Below, piece by piece: positions 7,839-15,262 of a DNA stretch of 64,000 bases. Source of the DNA: Pseudomonadota bacterium (GTDB lineage: Bacteria > Pseudomonadota > Alphaproteobacteria > Acetobacterales > Acetobacteraceae); NCBI GenBank assembly GCA_021801255.1, contig JAJYYH010000003.1:1-64000 (forward strand). The letters are read 5' to 3'. Positions within the stretch are counted from its first letter, which is position 1; the number at the start of each line of letters is the position of its first letter. The translations under genes and the position numbers were made by a program. The notes below the pieces were generated by a model, which worked only from the letters and a program-made list of their open reading frames with translations, did no database searches and was not told where the DNA came from.

Positions 7839-8254
7839 GCGCCGCCTCACGCCTTCGCGAGCAGCTTGCCAGCGCTGGTGTGCGGCTCGCGCTCGATGGC
7901 GACGGCAACCTAGAGTGGCAGGCGCCGGCCGATCCCCCGGCCGCCTTGCTCGCCGAAGCGCGGCGCCTGAAACCCGCTTTGATCGGGCTCTTGCGATCCG
8001 AAGTGACGAACGAGAACAGCGGCCTGCTCTCGCTGGCCGAGATCGCCGGCATGGTGGAAGCGCTCGCCGGCGCCTTGCCGCTCGATGCGCCGGACAGACT
8101 GCGCGAAGCCGCCTGCCTGATGCGCCGCGCCGGACACTGCCGCGCCGAGATCGCCGCGACGTTGCTGCCTGCCGTGCCGCTGGCGACGCTCGGAATGGCC
8201 GCCAGGCTCGCGCTCGAAGATGGACTGGCGGACGCGGTGGGGTGCGAGCCATGA
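7835..8254 (+). CDS. TubC N-terminal docking domain-like protein of the element
   Basis: A 139-residue protein. The first 50 residues (LREQLASAGVRLALDGDG, then AARRLKPALIGLLRSE-like text, seen as LAEARRLKPALIGLLRSE) resemble the TubC-type docking fold (L-GV-L--DG-L ... K--LI-LL) found in proteins beside element primases. The rest is alanine/leucine-rich helical sequence with one cysteine pair (AACLMRRAGHC). Function is unknown; a docking or adaptor role for the replication proteins is possible. It overlaps the ATPase gene (ATGA) and the next gene (ATGA), so all are translated as one block. Confidence 0.6.
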   Translation: MSAASRLREQLASAGVRLALDGDGNLEWQAPADPPAALLAEARRLKPALIGLLRSEVTNENSGLLSLAEIAGMVEALAGALPLDAPDRLREAACLMRRAGHCRAEIAATLLPAVPLATLGMAARLALEDGLADAVGCEP

Positions 8255-8487
8255 GCACGTCGCGGCTTTGCGGCCGGTGTGGCTTGCCGCCGCCGAGCCG
8301 ATGTCTGGCATGCGCGCTGGCGGCGAACCCGCGCGGTGCCGAATCCCCCGCCGAAGCCGCGCAGGCGATCGCCAAGATGGCCGAGCAACTACGCCCGGAC
8401 TGGCAGCAACCCGAGCGATTTTTCGAAGCGAAATCGGCCTTGATCTATGCTGCTCGCGCCTTGGCTGAAACCCTGAAAGGAACATGA
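8251..8487 (+). CDS. Small CxxC zinc-ribbon-like protein of the element
   Basis: A 78-residue protein beginning MSTSRLCGRCGLPPPSRCLA, where C7-x2-C10 and C18-x2-C21 would bind one zinc. The remainder is helical (AEAAQAIAKMAEQLRPDW and FFEAKSALIYAARALAETL). I do not recognise a named family. The start overlaps the previous stop (ATGA), and AAAGGA for the next gene lies inside its end. A nucleic-acid or protein-binding role is inferred only from the cysteines and context. Confidence 0.65.
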   Translation: MSTSRLCGRCGLPPPSRCLACALAANPRGAESPAEAAQAIAKMAEQLRPDWQQPERFFEAKSALIYAARALAETLKGT

Positions 8488-8488
8488 C

Positions 8489-8902
8489 ATGAGCGATGAC
8501 CCCGCACAGAAACCAGTGTCGCCCGCAGTGAACGTCCGCTACATCACGCCCAGCCATGGCAGGGGCAGGTTGACGCCGTTCACGCCCGGCACGTCCGGCA
8601 ACCCCGGCGGCGTGGGCGGGCGCTTTCACGAGGTGCAGCGGTTGGCCCGCGAAGCCAGCCCGGAAGCAATGAAAACGCTGATCGAGATCATGCGGGACGG
8701 CGACGAGGAAACCCGCGCTCGAATTGTGGCGATTCAGGAAATTCTCGGACGTGCGCACGGGCGCATACCGGCAGAGATGAAAGGCGACGGCACGCCGCTG
8801 ATCGATGCCTCGAAGATGAGCGAGCAGCAGCTCGGCCTGCTGATCGAGGCGTTGCGCCTGGCGAAAGCGGCCGGCCCGAGCACGCCGCAGGCCGAGGGGT
8901 GA
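8489..8902 (+). CDS. DUF5681 domain protein
   Basis: A 137-residue protein with the DUF5681 signature: GRLTPFTPGTSGNPGGVGGR at about residues 27-46, followed by helical sequence (FHEVQRLAREASPEAMKTLI and ARIVAIQEILGRAHGRIPAE). DUF5681 proteins are common near phage terminase genes and in mobile elements, and some look like small-terminase relatives; function is not established. An AAGGA lies 8 bases before the ATG. It is the last gene of the element's plus-strand block. If it binds DNA for packaging, the element could be a phage satellite; that is speculation. Confidence 0.75.
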   Translation: MSDDPAQKPVSPAVNVRYITPSHGRGRLTPFTPGTSGNPGGVGGRFHEVQRLAREASPEAMKTLIEIMRDGDEETRARIVAIQEILGRAHGRIPAEMKGDGTPLIDASKMSEQQLGLLIEALRLAKAAGPSTPQAEG

Positions 8903-9296
8903 TCTCGCCGCTGGCGAGCGTGGCGTCTGATAAAGCAGGCGATATCAGATGCGCCGGCACGTCCGCCGGCGCCTAGTGTCAGGTCCGCTGGCGCTCGGCC
9001 GCGCCATCGTTCACGTGAAAAATACACGCGGAACACCGCGCCGGCGCCTCATAACAGGATATCTGACGCGGCCTGATCCTTCAGGCGGAAACAAGAGCCG
9101 ATCACGCTTCCGCGAGCGCTCTAACGCTGGCCGTCATCTGTCCTAACGCTGGCCGCTATCCGTCCCGTCCCGTCCGGCATTATTCGCTCTAGTCCGGCTT
9201 CAAGGTGTAGCTTGGCGGGTATAACGCGGAAACGCTGGTTTGCCGATTTACGTGATGGATACAGCGACGTTTACAACATGCGCGGCGGAAGGTGCG
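8903..9296. other. Right-end non-coding region of the element
   Basis: These 394 bases between the DUF5681 stop and the right boundary have no recognisable gene. They hold two copies of CTAACGCTGGCCG (9121-9133 and 9143-9155), the right subterminal 18-bp repeat (9161-9178), GTGTAGC and TTTACAAC (9270-9277). Short palindromes such as GCCGGCACGTCCGCCGGCGCC occur near 8950. This looks like attachment-site and recombinase-binding DNA. Confidence 0.55.
9119..9178 (+). repeat. Right subterminal repeat block (candidate integrase arm sites)
   Basis: CTCTAACG (9119-9126), a second CTAACGCTGGCCG at 9143-9155, TATCCGTC, and CGTCCCGTCCCGTCCGGC at 9161-9178. The left end has CTCTAACG, GCATCCG and CGTCCCGTCACGTCCGGC in the same order and orientation between 3002 and 3051. 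Confidence 0.6.
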
Positions 9297-9965
9297 CTGC
9301 CAGTAGGTCTCGGCGATGGAGGCGGGATTGACCAGCTCGTCGGGCGCGAAGCTCTCCTTCCCAAGGCGCTTGCGCCGCATCTCACGCACCCAGGCCGTGT
9401 CCACGCCGGAGTCGATCACCAGATGGGCGACGTGGATGTTCTGCGCCCCAAGTTCGCGAGCCATGCTCTGCGCCACCGCGCGGAGGCCGAACTTGGCGCT
9501 GGCGAACGCGGCAAAGCCTTGGCGGCCCCGTAGACTGGCGGTCGCGCCGGTGAAGAGGATGCTGCCGCGGCCGCGCGGCAACATTAACCGCGCCGCCTCC
9601 CGCCCCGCGAGGAAGCCCGCGTAGCAGGCCATCTTCCAAACCTTGCGGAACACCCGCTCGGTGGTTTCCAGGATGGGAAAATTGACGTTGGCGCCGACGT
9701 TGAAGACGCAGACTTCGAGCGGTGCGGTGCGCTCGGCCTCGGCCAGGAACGCGATGACCGCGTCCTCATTGCGGGCGTCGAGGGTGCGACCATTACACCG
9801 GCCACCGGCCGCCTCGATCTCGGCGACCAGTGGTGCCAGTTTCTCACCATTGCGACGCCCGGCATGCACGGCATAGCCGCCCGCGGCGAAGCGGCGCGCG
9901 ACTGCGGCGCCGATGAAGTTGCCGGCGCCGATCACGGCGACGGAGGCGTTGCGTTGCGTACCCAT
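9189..9965 (-). pseudogene. 5' part of an SDR oxidoreductase gene, truncated by the integrated element
   Basis: Codons 1-223 (9965 down to 9297) are native SDR: the Rossmann motif VAVIGAGNFIGAAVARRFAA, then CVFNVGANVNFPI, and the AFASAKFGLRAVAQSMAREL helix. The usual YxxxK tyrosine position is phenylalanine here (FAAFASAK), so catalysis by the classical mechanism is doubtful. After Q223 the frame runs 35 residues into element DNA and stops at 9189. The lost tail sits at 2871-2944. The ATG at 9965 has AAGGAG nine bases upstream; an earlier in-frame ATG (10007) lacks one. The chimeric protein could still be made. It is divergent from the HxlR gene. Confidence 0.85.
9297..9301. repeat. Right copy of the 5-bp core repeat CTGCC (attR side)
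   Basis: Pairs with 2940-2944. It falls on codons 222-223 (TGG CAG) of the SDR gene. Beyond it the SDR coding sequence continues without a break to its start. Confidence 0.75.
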
Positions 9966-10020
9966 CGTGGTCGACTCCTTGTTATGGCTCGGTTCCGGGC
10001 TTGCCACGTGTCTCGCACCC

Positions 10021-10039
10021 CAGTGTTATTTTTGCACTG
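10021..10039. promoter_or_regulatory. Candidate HxlR operator between the divergent SDR and regulator genes
   Basis: CAGTG-TTATTTTTG-CACTG is an inverted repeat with 5-bp arms and an AT-rich centre, placed between the SDR start (9965) and the HxlR start (10119). Position and symmetry suggest the regulator's binding site. Confidence 0.4.
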
Positions 10040-10118
10040 ACTAAGAGATGGTGCGTTTGGATTCTGAACCCGTCAAGGGTAAAGTTGGTGTTTGCTGTGA
10101 TCCGGAGGAGAGCGGTCG

Positions 10119-10613
10119 ATGCGGTGGCGCGAACTAGACCAGCAGGAGTGCTCGGTTGCCCGAACCGTGTCGGTGATCGGCGACCGCTGGACCTTGCTGG
10201 TCCTACGCGAGTGCTTCCTGCGAGTCCGCCGCTTCGAGGCGTTCCAGGAGCGGCTGGGGATCACCCGTCCCCTGCTGTCGGAGAGGCTGCAGAAGCTTGT
10301 GGATGCGGGAGTGCTGGAGAGGGTGGCCTATCAAGAGCGGCCGACCCGCCACGAATACCGCCTGACGCCCCGCGGCCTCGACCTCTATCCCGTGCTCATG
10401 GCCATCGTGCATTGGGGTGACGTCCACATGGCCAAGGACGGGCGCCGCCCCTTGCTGCATCGGCATCGAGTCTGCGGACATGTTTTCGATCCGGTGATGG
10501 TCTGCTCGGAATGCCAGGAGCCGCTGAAGGCGGGCGAGGTGAAGGTCGAGCCTGGCTTCCGCGCCGACGGCGAGACGCCCGCATCGGCAGCACAGACGGA
10601 GGCTCCGTGGTGA
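10119..10613 (+). CDS. HxlR-family winged-helix transcriptional regulator
   Basis: A 164-residue regulator. Residues 1-100 are the HxlR winged helix (ECSVARTVSVIGDRWTLLVL, FEAFQERLGITRPLLSERLQ, AYQERPTRHEYRLTPRG). A C-terminal extension has HRVCGHVFDPVMVCSECQEP, where three cysteines could form a metal- or redox-sensitive site. GGAGGAG lies 8 bases before the ATG. It is divergent from the SDR/isomerase operon and most likely represses or senses a ligand for it. The element has left the regulator and the SDR promoter intact but has detached the isomerase gene from them. Confidence 0.88.
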   Translation: MRWRELDQQECSVARTVSVIGDRWTLLVLRECFLRVRRFEAFQERLGITRPLLSERLQKLVDAGVLERVAYQERPTRHEYRLTPRGLDLYPVLMAIVHWGDVHMAKDGRRPLLHRHRVCGHVFDPVMVCSECQEPLKAGEVKVEPGFRADGETPASAAQTEAPW

Positions 10614-11205
10614 TCAGGTGTGGTCAAAGGAGGGTCGTTCGGCGAGAGGCCGGTGCCATATCGGAGATTGCGCCGTCCCCTCCGCAGATTTTCCACCAGC
10701 CTAACGGAATGGGACAAAAGTCTTTTTACCTTCCGGTTCAGTCGCCGCTTCTACCCATTCAATGCTTTCCGGCCGCTCCCTGGACTTGCCGGGGATGCGG
10801 CCGCGCCAACCAAAGCGGAGCTATACTCGGGAGGAGTGGCAGCATCCTACATGTTGTGGGTATGGGTATTAAGCGAATAGGCGCGCAACCAGCCGGGTTA
10901 CGCGCGGAGGCGACGTGGTCAGTCTGACAAACAAAAAGCGGCGCCATGGATAGTATCAAACGATCCGGCCGTAATAACGTTTCAGTCAAACCGGAATAGC
11001 CGGTTGCGATAGACTTTGGGATTCGAGGGGCTTGGCTTCGGCAATGTTTCCGCTCATACCCAATCTGCCCCAATACAGCCGATCCGAGCGGCGCTGGCGA
11101 GGACAGATCGGCGGGCTGGGCTGTCCCTGATACGGCGGGAAGGGCCGCCTTGTTACCCGCCGAGGGGGTAGTCTGTGGCTGTGCGGCGCTAAGTCTTTGA
11201 TTTTA
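10614..11205. other. Non-coding stretch between the HxlR gene and tRNA-Ala
   Basis: About 590 bases without a convincing gene. Open frames on both strands here have no family features and unnatural composition. A 6-bp hairpin AACCGG-AATAG-CCGGTT lies at 10989-11005. Composition is more mixed than in neighbouring genes, which fits decayed or intergenic DNA. Confidence 0.5.
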
Positions 11206-11281
11206 TGGTGGAGCCAAGGGGAGTCGAACCCCTGACCTCCTGAATGCCATTCAGGCGCTCTCCCAACTGAGCTATGGCCCC
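11206..11281 (-). tRNA. tRNA-Ala (anticodon GGC)
   Basis: A 76-base cloverleaf on the minus strand starting GGGGCCATAGCTCAG, with anticodon stem CCTGA/TCAGG, loop ATGGCAT (anticodon GGC), T-loop GGTTCGACTC and encoded 3' CCA. The acceptor stem GGGGCCA pairs with TGGCTCC with one G-T pair. Confidence 0.95.
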
Positions 11282-11316
11282 GACCGGGGCGGTTATAGAG
11301 GCGCCTAGTGGGTGGA

Positions 11317-11499
11317 TCAAGCGGGCGGGTGGATCAAGCGGGGGACCATGTCATCGCCCGCAACGATTGTGGCGCCGAGCACCAGCAGCAGAACCTCCCT
11401 TACGGGAAACATCACCTTGGCCGATGGGCCGGAATCACGCAGGGCGGCGAAGGGCAGCAGAAAACGCGGCGCAGGCAATTGGCCCATCCGGGGTCTCAA
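11317..11499 (-). pseudogene. Fragment of an ISAs1-like transposase N-terminus
   Basis: A 60-residue open frame ends shortly after LLPFAALRDSGPSAKVMFPV and EVLLLVLGATIVAGDDMV. This is like the N-terminal segment of ISAs1-family transposases (F--LPDPR----YP--E-L---L-A-I-GADD). The expected GADD is AGDD and the rest of the protein is missing. Near its downstream end GGGTGGATCAAGCGGG is duplicated in tandem (about 11310-11342). Read as an IS remnant; the short match keeps confidence moderate. Confidence 0.5.
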
Positions 11500-11564
11500 T
11501 AACGTCGCCCCTCTAAATCAAACTTCAGTCCACCTGGAAAACTCTCGGGGAAAAACTTCCGGGT

Positions 11565-12464
11565 TCAAGCGATCGCCCTGTCGGGAAGGGCGATGCCGGT
11601 GAGGGCCTGCCAAACGCGGATGACAAAGGCGTCGTCCTTGCTCCCCTCGCCATGGGCGGCGGCGGCGAGGAAAAGCTGGTGGGCGCAAGCGGCGAGAGGC
11701 AGCGGAAAGGTCAGTGCGCGGGCCTGATCGAGAACGATGCCGAGATCTTTGATGAAGATGTTCACGGCAGAAAGCGGGGTGTCGTCGCCGGCCAGGATGT
11801 GCGGCACACGGTTCTGCCACATCCACGAACTTCCCGCCGACGACGAGATCACCTCGAACAATGTGGCCGGCTCGGCGCCGGCGCGGATGCCAAGCGCCAA
11901 CGCCTCGGCCGCCACCGCGATATGCACACCGGCGAGCAGTTGATTAACCATTTTCACCGTGCTGCCAATGCCGTGCGCCGCGCCGAGACGCCAGATTTTA
12001 CCGGCGATCGCCGTCAGCACCGGCTCGGACTTGGCGAAGGCGATTTCGGGGCCCGACGCCATCACCGTCATCGTCCCTGCCCGCGCCCCGGAAGCACCAC
12101 CCGAGACCGGCGCGTCGAGCAGCAGAAGGTCGGCCTCGGCGAGCCGCGCGCCGAGTGCTTTGGCGGCCTCGGGGGCCATCGTGGTGCAGGAGATCACGAC
12201 TGTCCCCGGGGCGAGTTTCCCGGCGCATCCTTCGGCGCCGAACAGCACCGCCTCGGCCTGCGCGGCGTTGACGACGAAGATCAGCACCACCTCGAGATTG
12301 CCGGGCAGATCGACAGCGCGTGCCACCACCTTGCCGCCGGCCTCCGCTAACTCGTCGCGCGCCGGGCCGCGGAGATCGCAGCCGGTCACGGCAAATCCCT
12401 TGCGCTGGAGGTTGAGCGCCGCCCCCATGCCCATCGTGCCGAGCCCGATCACTGCCGTTTCCAT
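11565..12464 (-). CDS. NAD(P)-dependent 3-hydroxyisobutyrate/L-threonate dehydrogenase family protein
   Basis: A 299-residue beta-hydroxyacid dehydrogenase. The N-terminal Rossmann motif is VIGLGTMGMGAALNLQRKGF. The substrate loop DAPVSGGASGARAGTMTVMA and the catalytic lysine in VKMVNQLLAGVHIAVAAEAL are both present. VVNAAQAEAVLFG and the overall pattern resemble L-threonate dehydrogenases, but the substrate cannot be fixed from sequence. The ATG at 12464 shares its first base with the stop of the upstream pip gene and has GGAGAAAGG before it, so the two are translated together. No aldolase or kinase of a threonate pathway is adjacent. Confidence 0.85.
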   Translation of the reverse strand: METAVIGLGTMGMGAALNLQRKGFAVTGCDLRGPARDELAEAGGKVVARAVDLPGNLEVVLIFVVNAAQAEAVLFGAEGCAGKLAPGTVVISCTTMAPEAAKALGARLAEADLLLLDAPVSGGASGARAGTMTVMASGPEIAFAKSEPVLTAIAGKIWRLGAAHGIGSTVKMVNQLLAGVHIAVAAEALALGIRAGAEPATLFEVISSSAGSSWMWQNRVPHILAGDDTPLSAVNIFIKDLGIVLDQARALTFPLPLAACAHQLFLAAAAHGEGSKDDAFVIRVWQALTGIALPDRAIA

Positions 12465-13444
12465 CACCTTTCTCCTTTATGTGGGCCGCATGCGAAGCCG
12501 AAGTCGCGGAACCGTTCCACCGCCGCCACCAGGGCCCGGCGGATGCCTGGCTCCAGCGCCGAATGCCCGGCATCGGCGATCACCGCCAGCCGCGCCGCGG
12601 GCCAGGACTGGGCGAGAGCGAAAGCGGTCTCGGGTGGGCAGATCATGTCGTAGCGTCCCTGGATGATCTCGGCCGGAATATGGGCGATGCGGTGCATCGC
12701 CGCGAGCAGGCCGGTCTCCGGCAGGAACAGGCGATGGGTGAAATAATGCGCCTCGATCCGCGCCAGCCCCAAGGCCGAGCGATCGGCGGCGAAAGAGGAA
12801 ACGGTCTCGGGATGGGGCAGCAAGGTGCTGCAGGTACCCTCATAGAGCGACCAGGCGCGCGCCGCCGGCAAATGGATCTCGGGGTCGGGGTCGGTGAGGC
12901 GGCGCATGTAGGCCGCGAGAATATCGCCACGCTCGGACTCTGGCAGAAAGCCGCGAAACGCCGCGTGGGCTTCCGGGAAGAACCGCGCGAGGCCTTCGAG
13001 AAACCAGGCGATCTCGCGCGCCCGGCCCAGGAAAACGCCGCGCAACACGCAACCCGCGACCCGCTCGGGATGCGCCTGGGCATAGGCGAGCGCCAGCGTG
13101 GCACCCCAGGAGCCACCGAACAGCAGCCAGCGCTCGATGCCGCGATGACGGCGCAGCGCCTCGATATCGGCCACCAGATGCGCGGTGGTGTTCTCGACGA
13201 GCCCGCCGAGCGGGCGGGAGCGGCCGGCGCCGCGCTGATCAAAAATCACCACCCGCCAATAGAGCGGGTCGAAAAACCGCCGATGCACCGCGCCTGCCCC
13301 TGCCCCCGGCCCGCCATGCAGGAACAGCACCGGGGCGCCATCACGCTGGCCGGATTCTTCCCAATACATTTCGTGGCCGCTGGAAAGTGACAGAAAGCCC
13401 GTTTCATACGGAGTGACTTCAGGGAACAGATCAGCACGCGGCAT
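12464..13444 (-). CDS. pip: Proline iminopeptidase (peptidase family S33)
   Basis: A 326-residue alpha/beta hydrolase that removes N-terminal proline from peptides in the cytoplasm. Motifs: oxyanion-hole HGGPGAG (residues 43-49), DQRGAGRS, nucleophile elbow GGSWGATLAL with S112, the acid in IQGRYDMICPP and the histidine in DAGHSALEP. Length and the start MPRADLFPEVTPYETGFL, followed by SLSSGHEMYWEESG, match the family closely. It is upstream of, and coupled to, the dehydrogenase gene. Confidence 0.93.
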   Translation of the reverse strand: MPRADLFPEVTPYETGFLSLSSGHEMYWEESGQRDGAPVLFLHGGPGAGAGAVHRRFFDPLYWRVVIFDQRGAGRSRPLGGLVENTTAHLVADIEALRRHRGIERWLLFGGSWGATLALAYAQAHPERVAGCVLRGVFLGRAREIAWFLEGLARFFPEAHAAFRGFLPESERGDILAAYMRRLTDPDPEIHLPAARAWSLYEGTCSTLLPHPETVSSFAADRSALGLARIEAHYFTHRLFLPETGLLAAMHRIAHIPAEIIQGRYDMICPPETAFALAQSWPAARLAVIADAGHSALEPGIRRALVAAVERFRDFGFACGPHKGER

Positions 13445-13501
13445 GGGCGCCGATCATAGCAGGCCGATGGGGGTGCGAAAGGCCGCGGGTTGCGGCAAGA
13501 A

Positions 13502-13520
13502 AATGTTATGTTATAACGTT
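13502..13520. promoter_or_regulatory. Zur-box-like operator upstream of znuA
   Basis: AATGTTATGTTATAACGTT is an AT-rich imperfect palindrome whose core GTTATGTTATAAC differs by one half-site base from the proteobacterial Zur consensus GTTATA-N-TATAAC. It lies 31 bases before the znuA ATG, where a repressor would block transcription when zinc is sufficient. Confidence 0.7.
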
Positions 13521-13550
13521 GCGCTCTGAGCCCCCACGCAGGAGAGACCG

Positions 13551-14447
13551 ATGAAGCTTCCCGTCTTCATGCGCGCCGCGCCGCTGTTTGCCGCCCTTGG
13601 TGCGGTTTTTTTGGCGCAACCCGTGCGTGCCGCCTCCGACGCGCCGGTGGCGATCGTCGCGGCGGAGAATTTTTACGGCGATGTCGCGCGCCAGATCGGC
13701 GGCCCGGCGGTCAAGGTCACGTCGATCCTCAGCAATCCCAACCAGGATCCGCATCTGTTCGAGGCGAGCCCGGCGGTCGCGCGCGCCGTTGCGGCGGCGC
13801 GGATCGTTGTCTATAGCGGCATCGATTATGACCCGTGGATGGAAAAGCTGCTCGCCAGCGCGCCCCAGGCGAGCCGTGAAATCATCGTTGTCGCCAATCT
13901 TATCGGGCGCAAATCCGGCGATAATCCGCATATCTGGTATGATCCGGCAACCATGCGCGCCTTCGCCGGGCGTCTCAGCGCCGATCTCAGCACCGCCGAT
14001 CCTAGCCGCCGCGCCGAATATGCTGCCCGCCTCGCGCGTTTCGCAGCCTCGCTCGCCCCCATCGAGGCAAAAATCACCGCGCTGCACGCGCGCCTCGATG
14101 GCGTGCCGGCTACCGCGACCGAGCCGGTTTTCGGCTATATGTTCGCCCGCCTCGGCATGGTGGTGCGCAATGAAGCCTTCCAGTTGGCCGTGATGAACAA
14201 TACCGAGCCCGCCGCCCACGACGTCGCGGCTTTCGAAAACGACCTGAAAACCCATCAGGTGCGGTTGCTCATCTATAACGCCCAGGCGAGCGACCCCATC
14301 GCCGCGCGGATGGAAAAAATCGCCCGGGCTGCCGGCGTGCCCATCGTCGGCGCCGCCGAGACCGAGCCGCCGGGCCTCAATTATCAGGCCTGGATGATGA
14401 GCGAACTCGACGCGGTTGACCGGGCGCTGCCCGCCGGGACGCGGTGA
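13551..14447 (+). CDS. znuA: Zinc ABC transporter substrate-binding protein (ZnuA-like, cluster A-I)
   Basis: A 298-residue periplasmic metal-binding protein. A signal peptide covers about residues 1-28 (cleavage near VRAAS). Metal ligands of the family are visible: the histidine in NQDPHLFEASP, the histidine in GDNPHIWYDP and the acidic C-terminal site near GAAETEPPGLNYQAWM. The His-rich loop common in ZnuA is absent, so manganese or another metal cannot be ruled out; the Zur-like box favours zinc. GGAG lies 8 bases before the ATG. The gene overlaps the ATPase gene by four bases. Confidence 0.88.
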   Translation: MKLPVFMRAAPLFAALGAVFLAQPVRAASDAPVAIVAAENFYGDVARQIGGPAVKVTSILSNPNQDPHLFEASPAVARAVAAARIVVYSGIDYDPWMEKLLASAPQASREIIVVANLIGRKSGDNPHIWYDPATMRAFAGRLSADLSTADPSRRAEYAARLARFAASLAPIEAKITALHARLDGVPATATEPVFGYMFARLGMVVRNEAFQLAVMNNTEPAAHDVAAFENDLKTHQVRLLIYNAQASDPIAARMEKIARAAGVPIVGAAETEPPGLNYQAWMMSELDAVDRALPAGTR

Positions 14448-15262
14448 AAACCCTAGAATTCCAAAATGTTACTCTCACGCTAGGCCGGCGCACCGTGCTT
14501 GCCAGCGTCGATCTCGTGATCGATGCCGGCGAGTTCATCGGTGTCTTGGGCGCAAACGGCGCCGGCAAGACGACGCTGATGCGCGCCGCTCTCGGCCTGC
14601 TCACACCGAGCGGGGGGCGCATTCGCGTGTTCGGCGAGCACCCACGGCGGGGCAATCCCTTGATCGGCTACGTGCCGCAGCATCAATCGCTCCCCGCCGG
14701 GTTGCGCCTGAGCGGCTTTGATATCATCGCCGGCGTGGTTGCCGGGCATCGCCTCGGGCTTCCCTGGCTTTCACGCGCCGGCCGCGAGGAAGTATCCTGG
14801 GCGCTGGAAAAAGTCGGCGCCGCCGATCTCGCGCGCCGCCCGCTCGGGGCGCTTTCGGGCGGCGAACGCCAGCGCCTGCTGCTCGCCCAGGCGCTGATCG
14901 GACGGCCGCGGCTGCTGCTGCTCGACGAGCCGTTGATCAGCCTCGATCCCCGCCACCAGCAGGGCATGGTCGATCTCATCCGCGATCTGCAAAAGGAACT
15001 CGGCTTCACGGCGCTGTTCAGCGCCCATGAAATCAACCCCCTGCTCGGCGCCATCGACCGCGTGCTCTATCTCGGCGGTGGCAAGGCGGCGCTCGGCCCG
15101 GTTGACGCGGTGATCACGCCGGTGGTGCTCTCACGCCTCTATGGCACGCCGATCGAGGTCGTGCATCTCAACAACCGCATTTTTGTCCTCGCCGGCAACG
15201 CCGATCTGGAAGCCCAGCCCCATCTTCATGAGCACCACGGGGCATCGGCGGGGCACCCCTGA
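14444..15262 (+). CDS. znuC: Zinc ABC transporter ATP-binding protein
   Basis: A 272-residue ABC ATPase that powers the zinc importer. Walker A GANGAGKT is at residues 36-43, the Q-loop is in YVPQHQSLPAG, the signature LSGGERQR at 137-144, Walker B LLLLDEP at 157-163 and the switch histidine in FSAHEINPLL. The GTG start at 14444 overlaps the znuA stop (GTGA). The tail HLHEHHGASAGHP is histidine-rich and may bind zinc at the cytoplasmic face. Confidence 0.92.
   Translation: MKTLEFQNVTLTLGRRTVLASVDLVIDAGEFIGVLGANGAGKTTLMRAALGLLTPSGGRIRVFGEHPRRGNPLIGYVPQHQSLPAGLRLSGFDIIAGVVAGHRLGLPWLSRAGREEVSWALEKVGAADLARRPLGALSGGERQRLLLAQALIGRPRLLLLDEPLISLDPRHQQGMVDLIRDLQKELGFTALFSAHEINPLLGAIDRVLYLGGGKAALGPVDAVITPVVLSRLYGTPIEVVHLNNRIFVLAGNADLEAQPHLHEHHGASAGHP

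Larger units (their letters stand above)
2945..9296 (+). mobile_element. 6.35-kb integrated element (satellite-like or small integrative element) inserted in an SDR gene
   Basis: Boundaries come from the split SDR gene and the 5-bp CTGCC repeats. Contents in order on the plus strand: tyrosine integrase (3089), AlpA-like regulator (4595), Zn-finger/Toprim primase (4882), helicase-like ATPase (5772), TubC-docking-like protein (7835), CxxC protein (8251) and DUF5681 protein (8489). In the reconstructed circular junction the core is flanked by imperfect inverted arms, CGGAAGGT on one side and ACCTGTTTCCG on the other, as expected for tyrosine-recombinase core sites. No capsid, terminase large subunit, relaxase, type IV secretion or resistance genes are visible. 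The set resembles a minimal phage satellite or P4-like replicon; that classification is inference. Confidence 0.85.

Noticed and set aside
10620-10880. 86-residue plus-strand open frame after HxlR
   Set aside because: Composition is unlike a protein, no ribosome site fits, and no family resemblance is seen.
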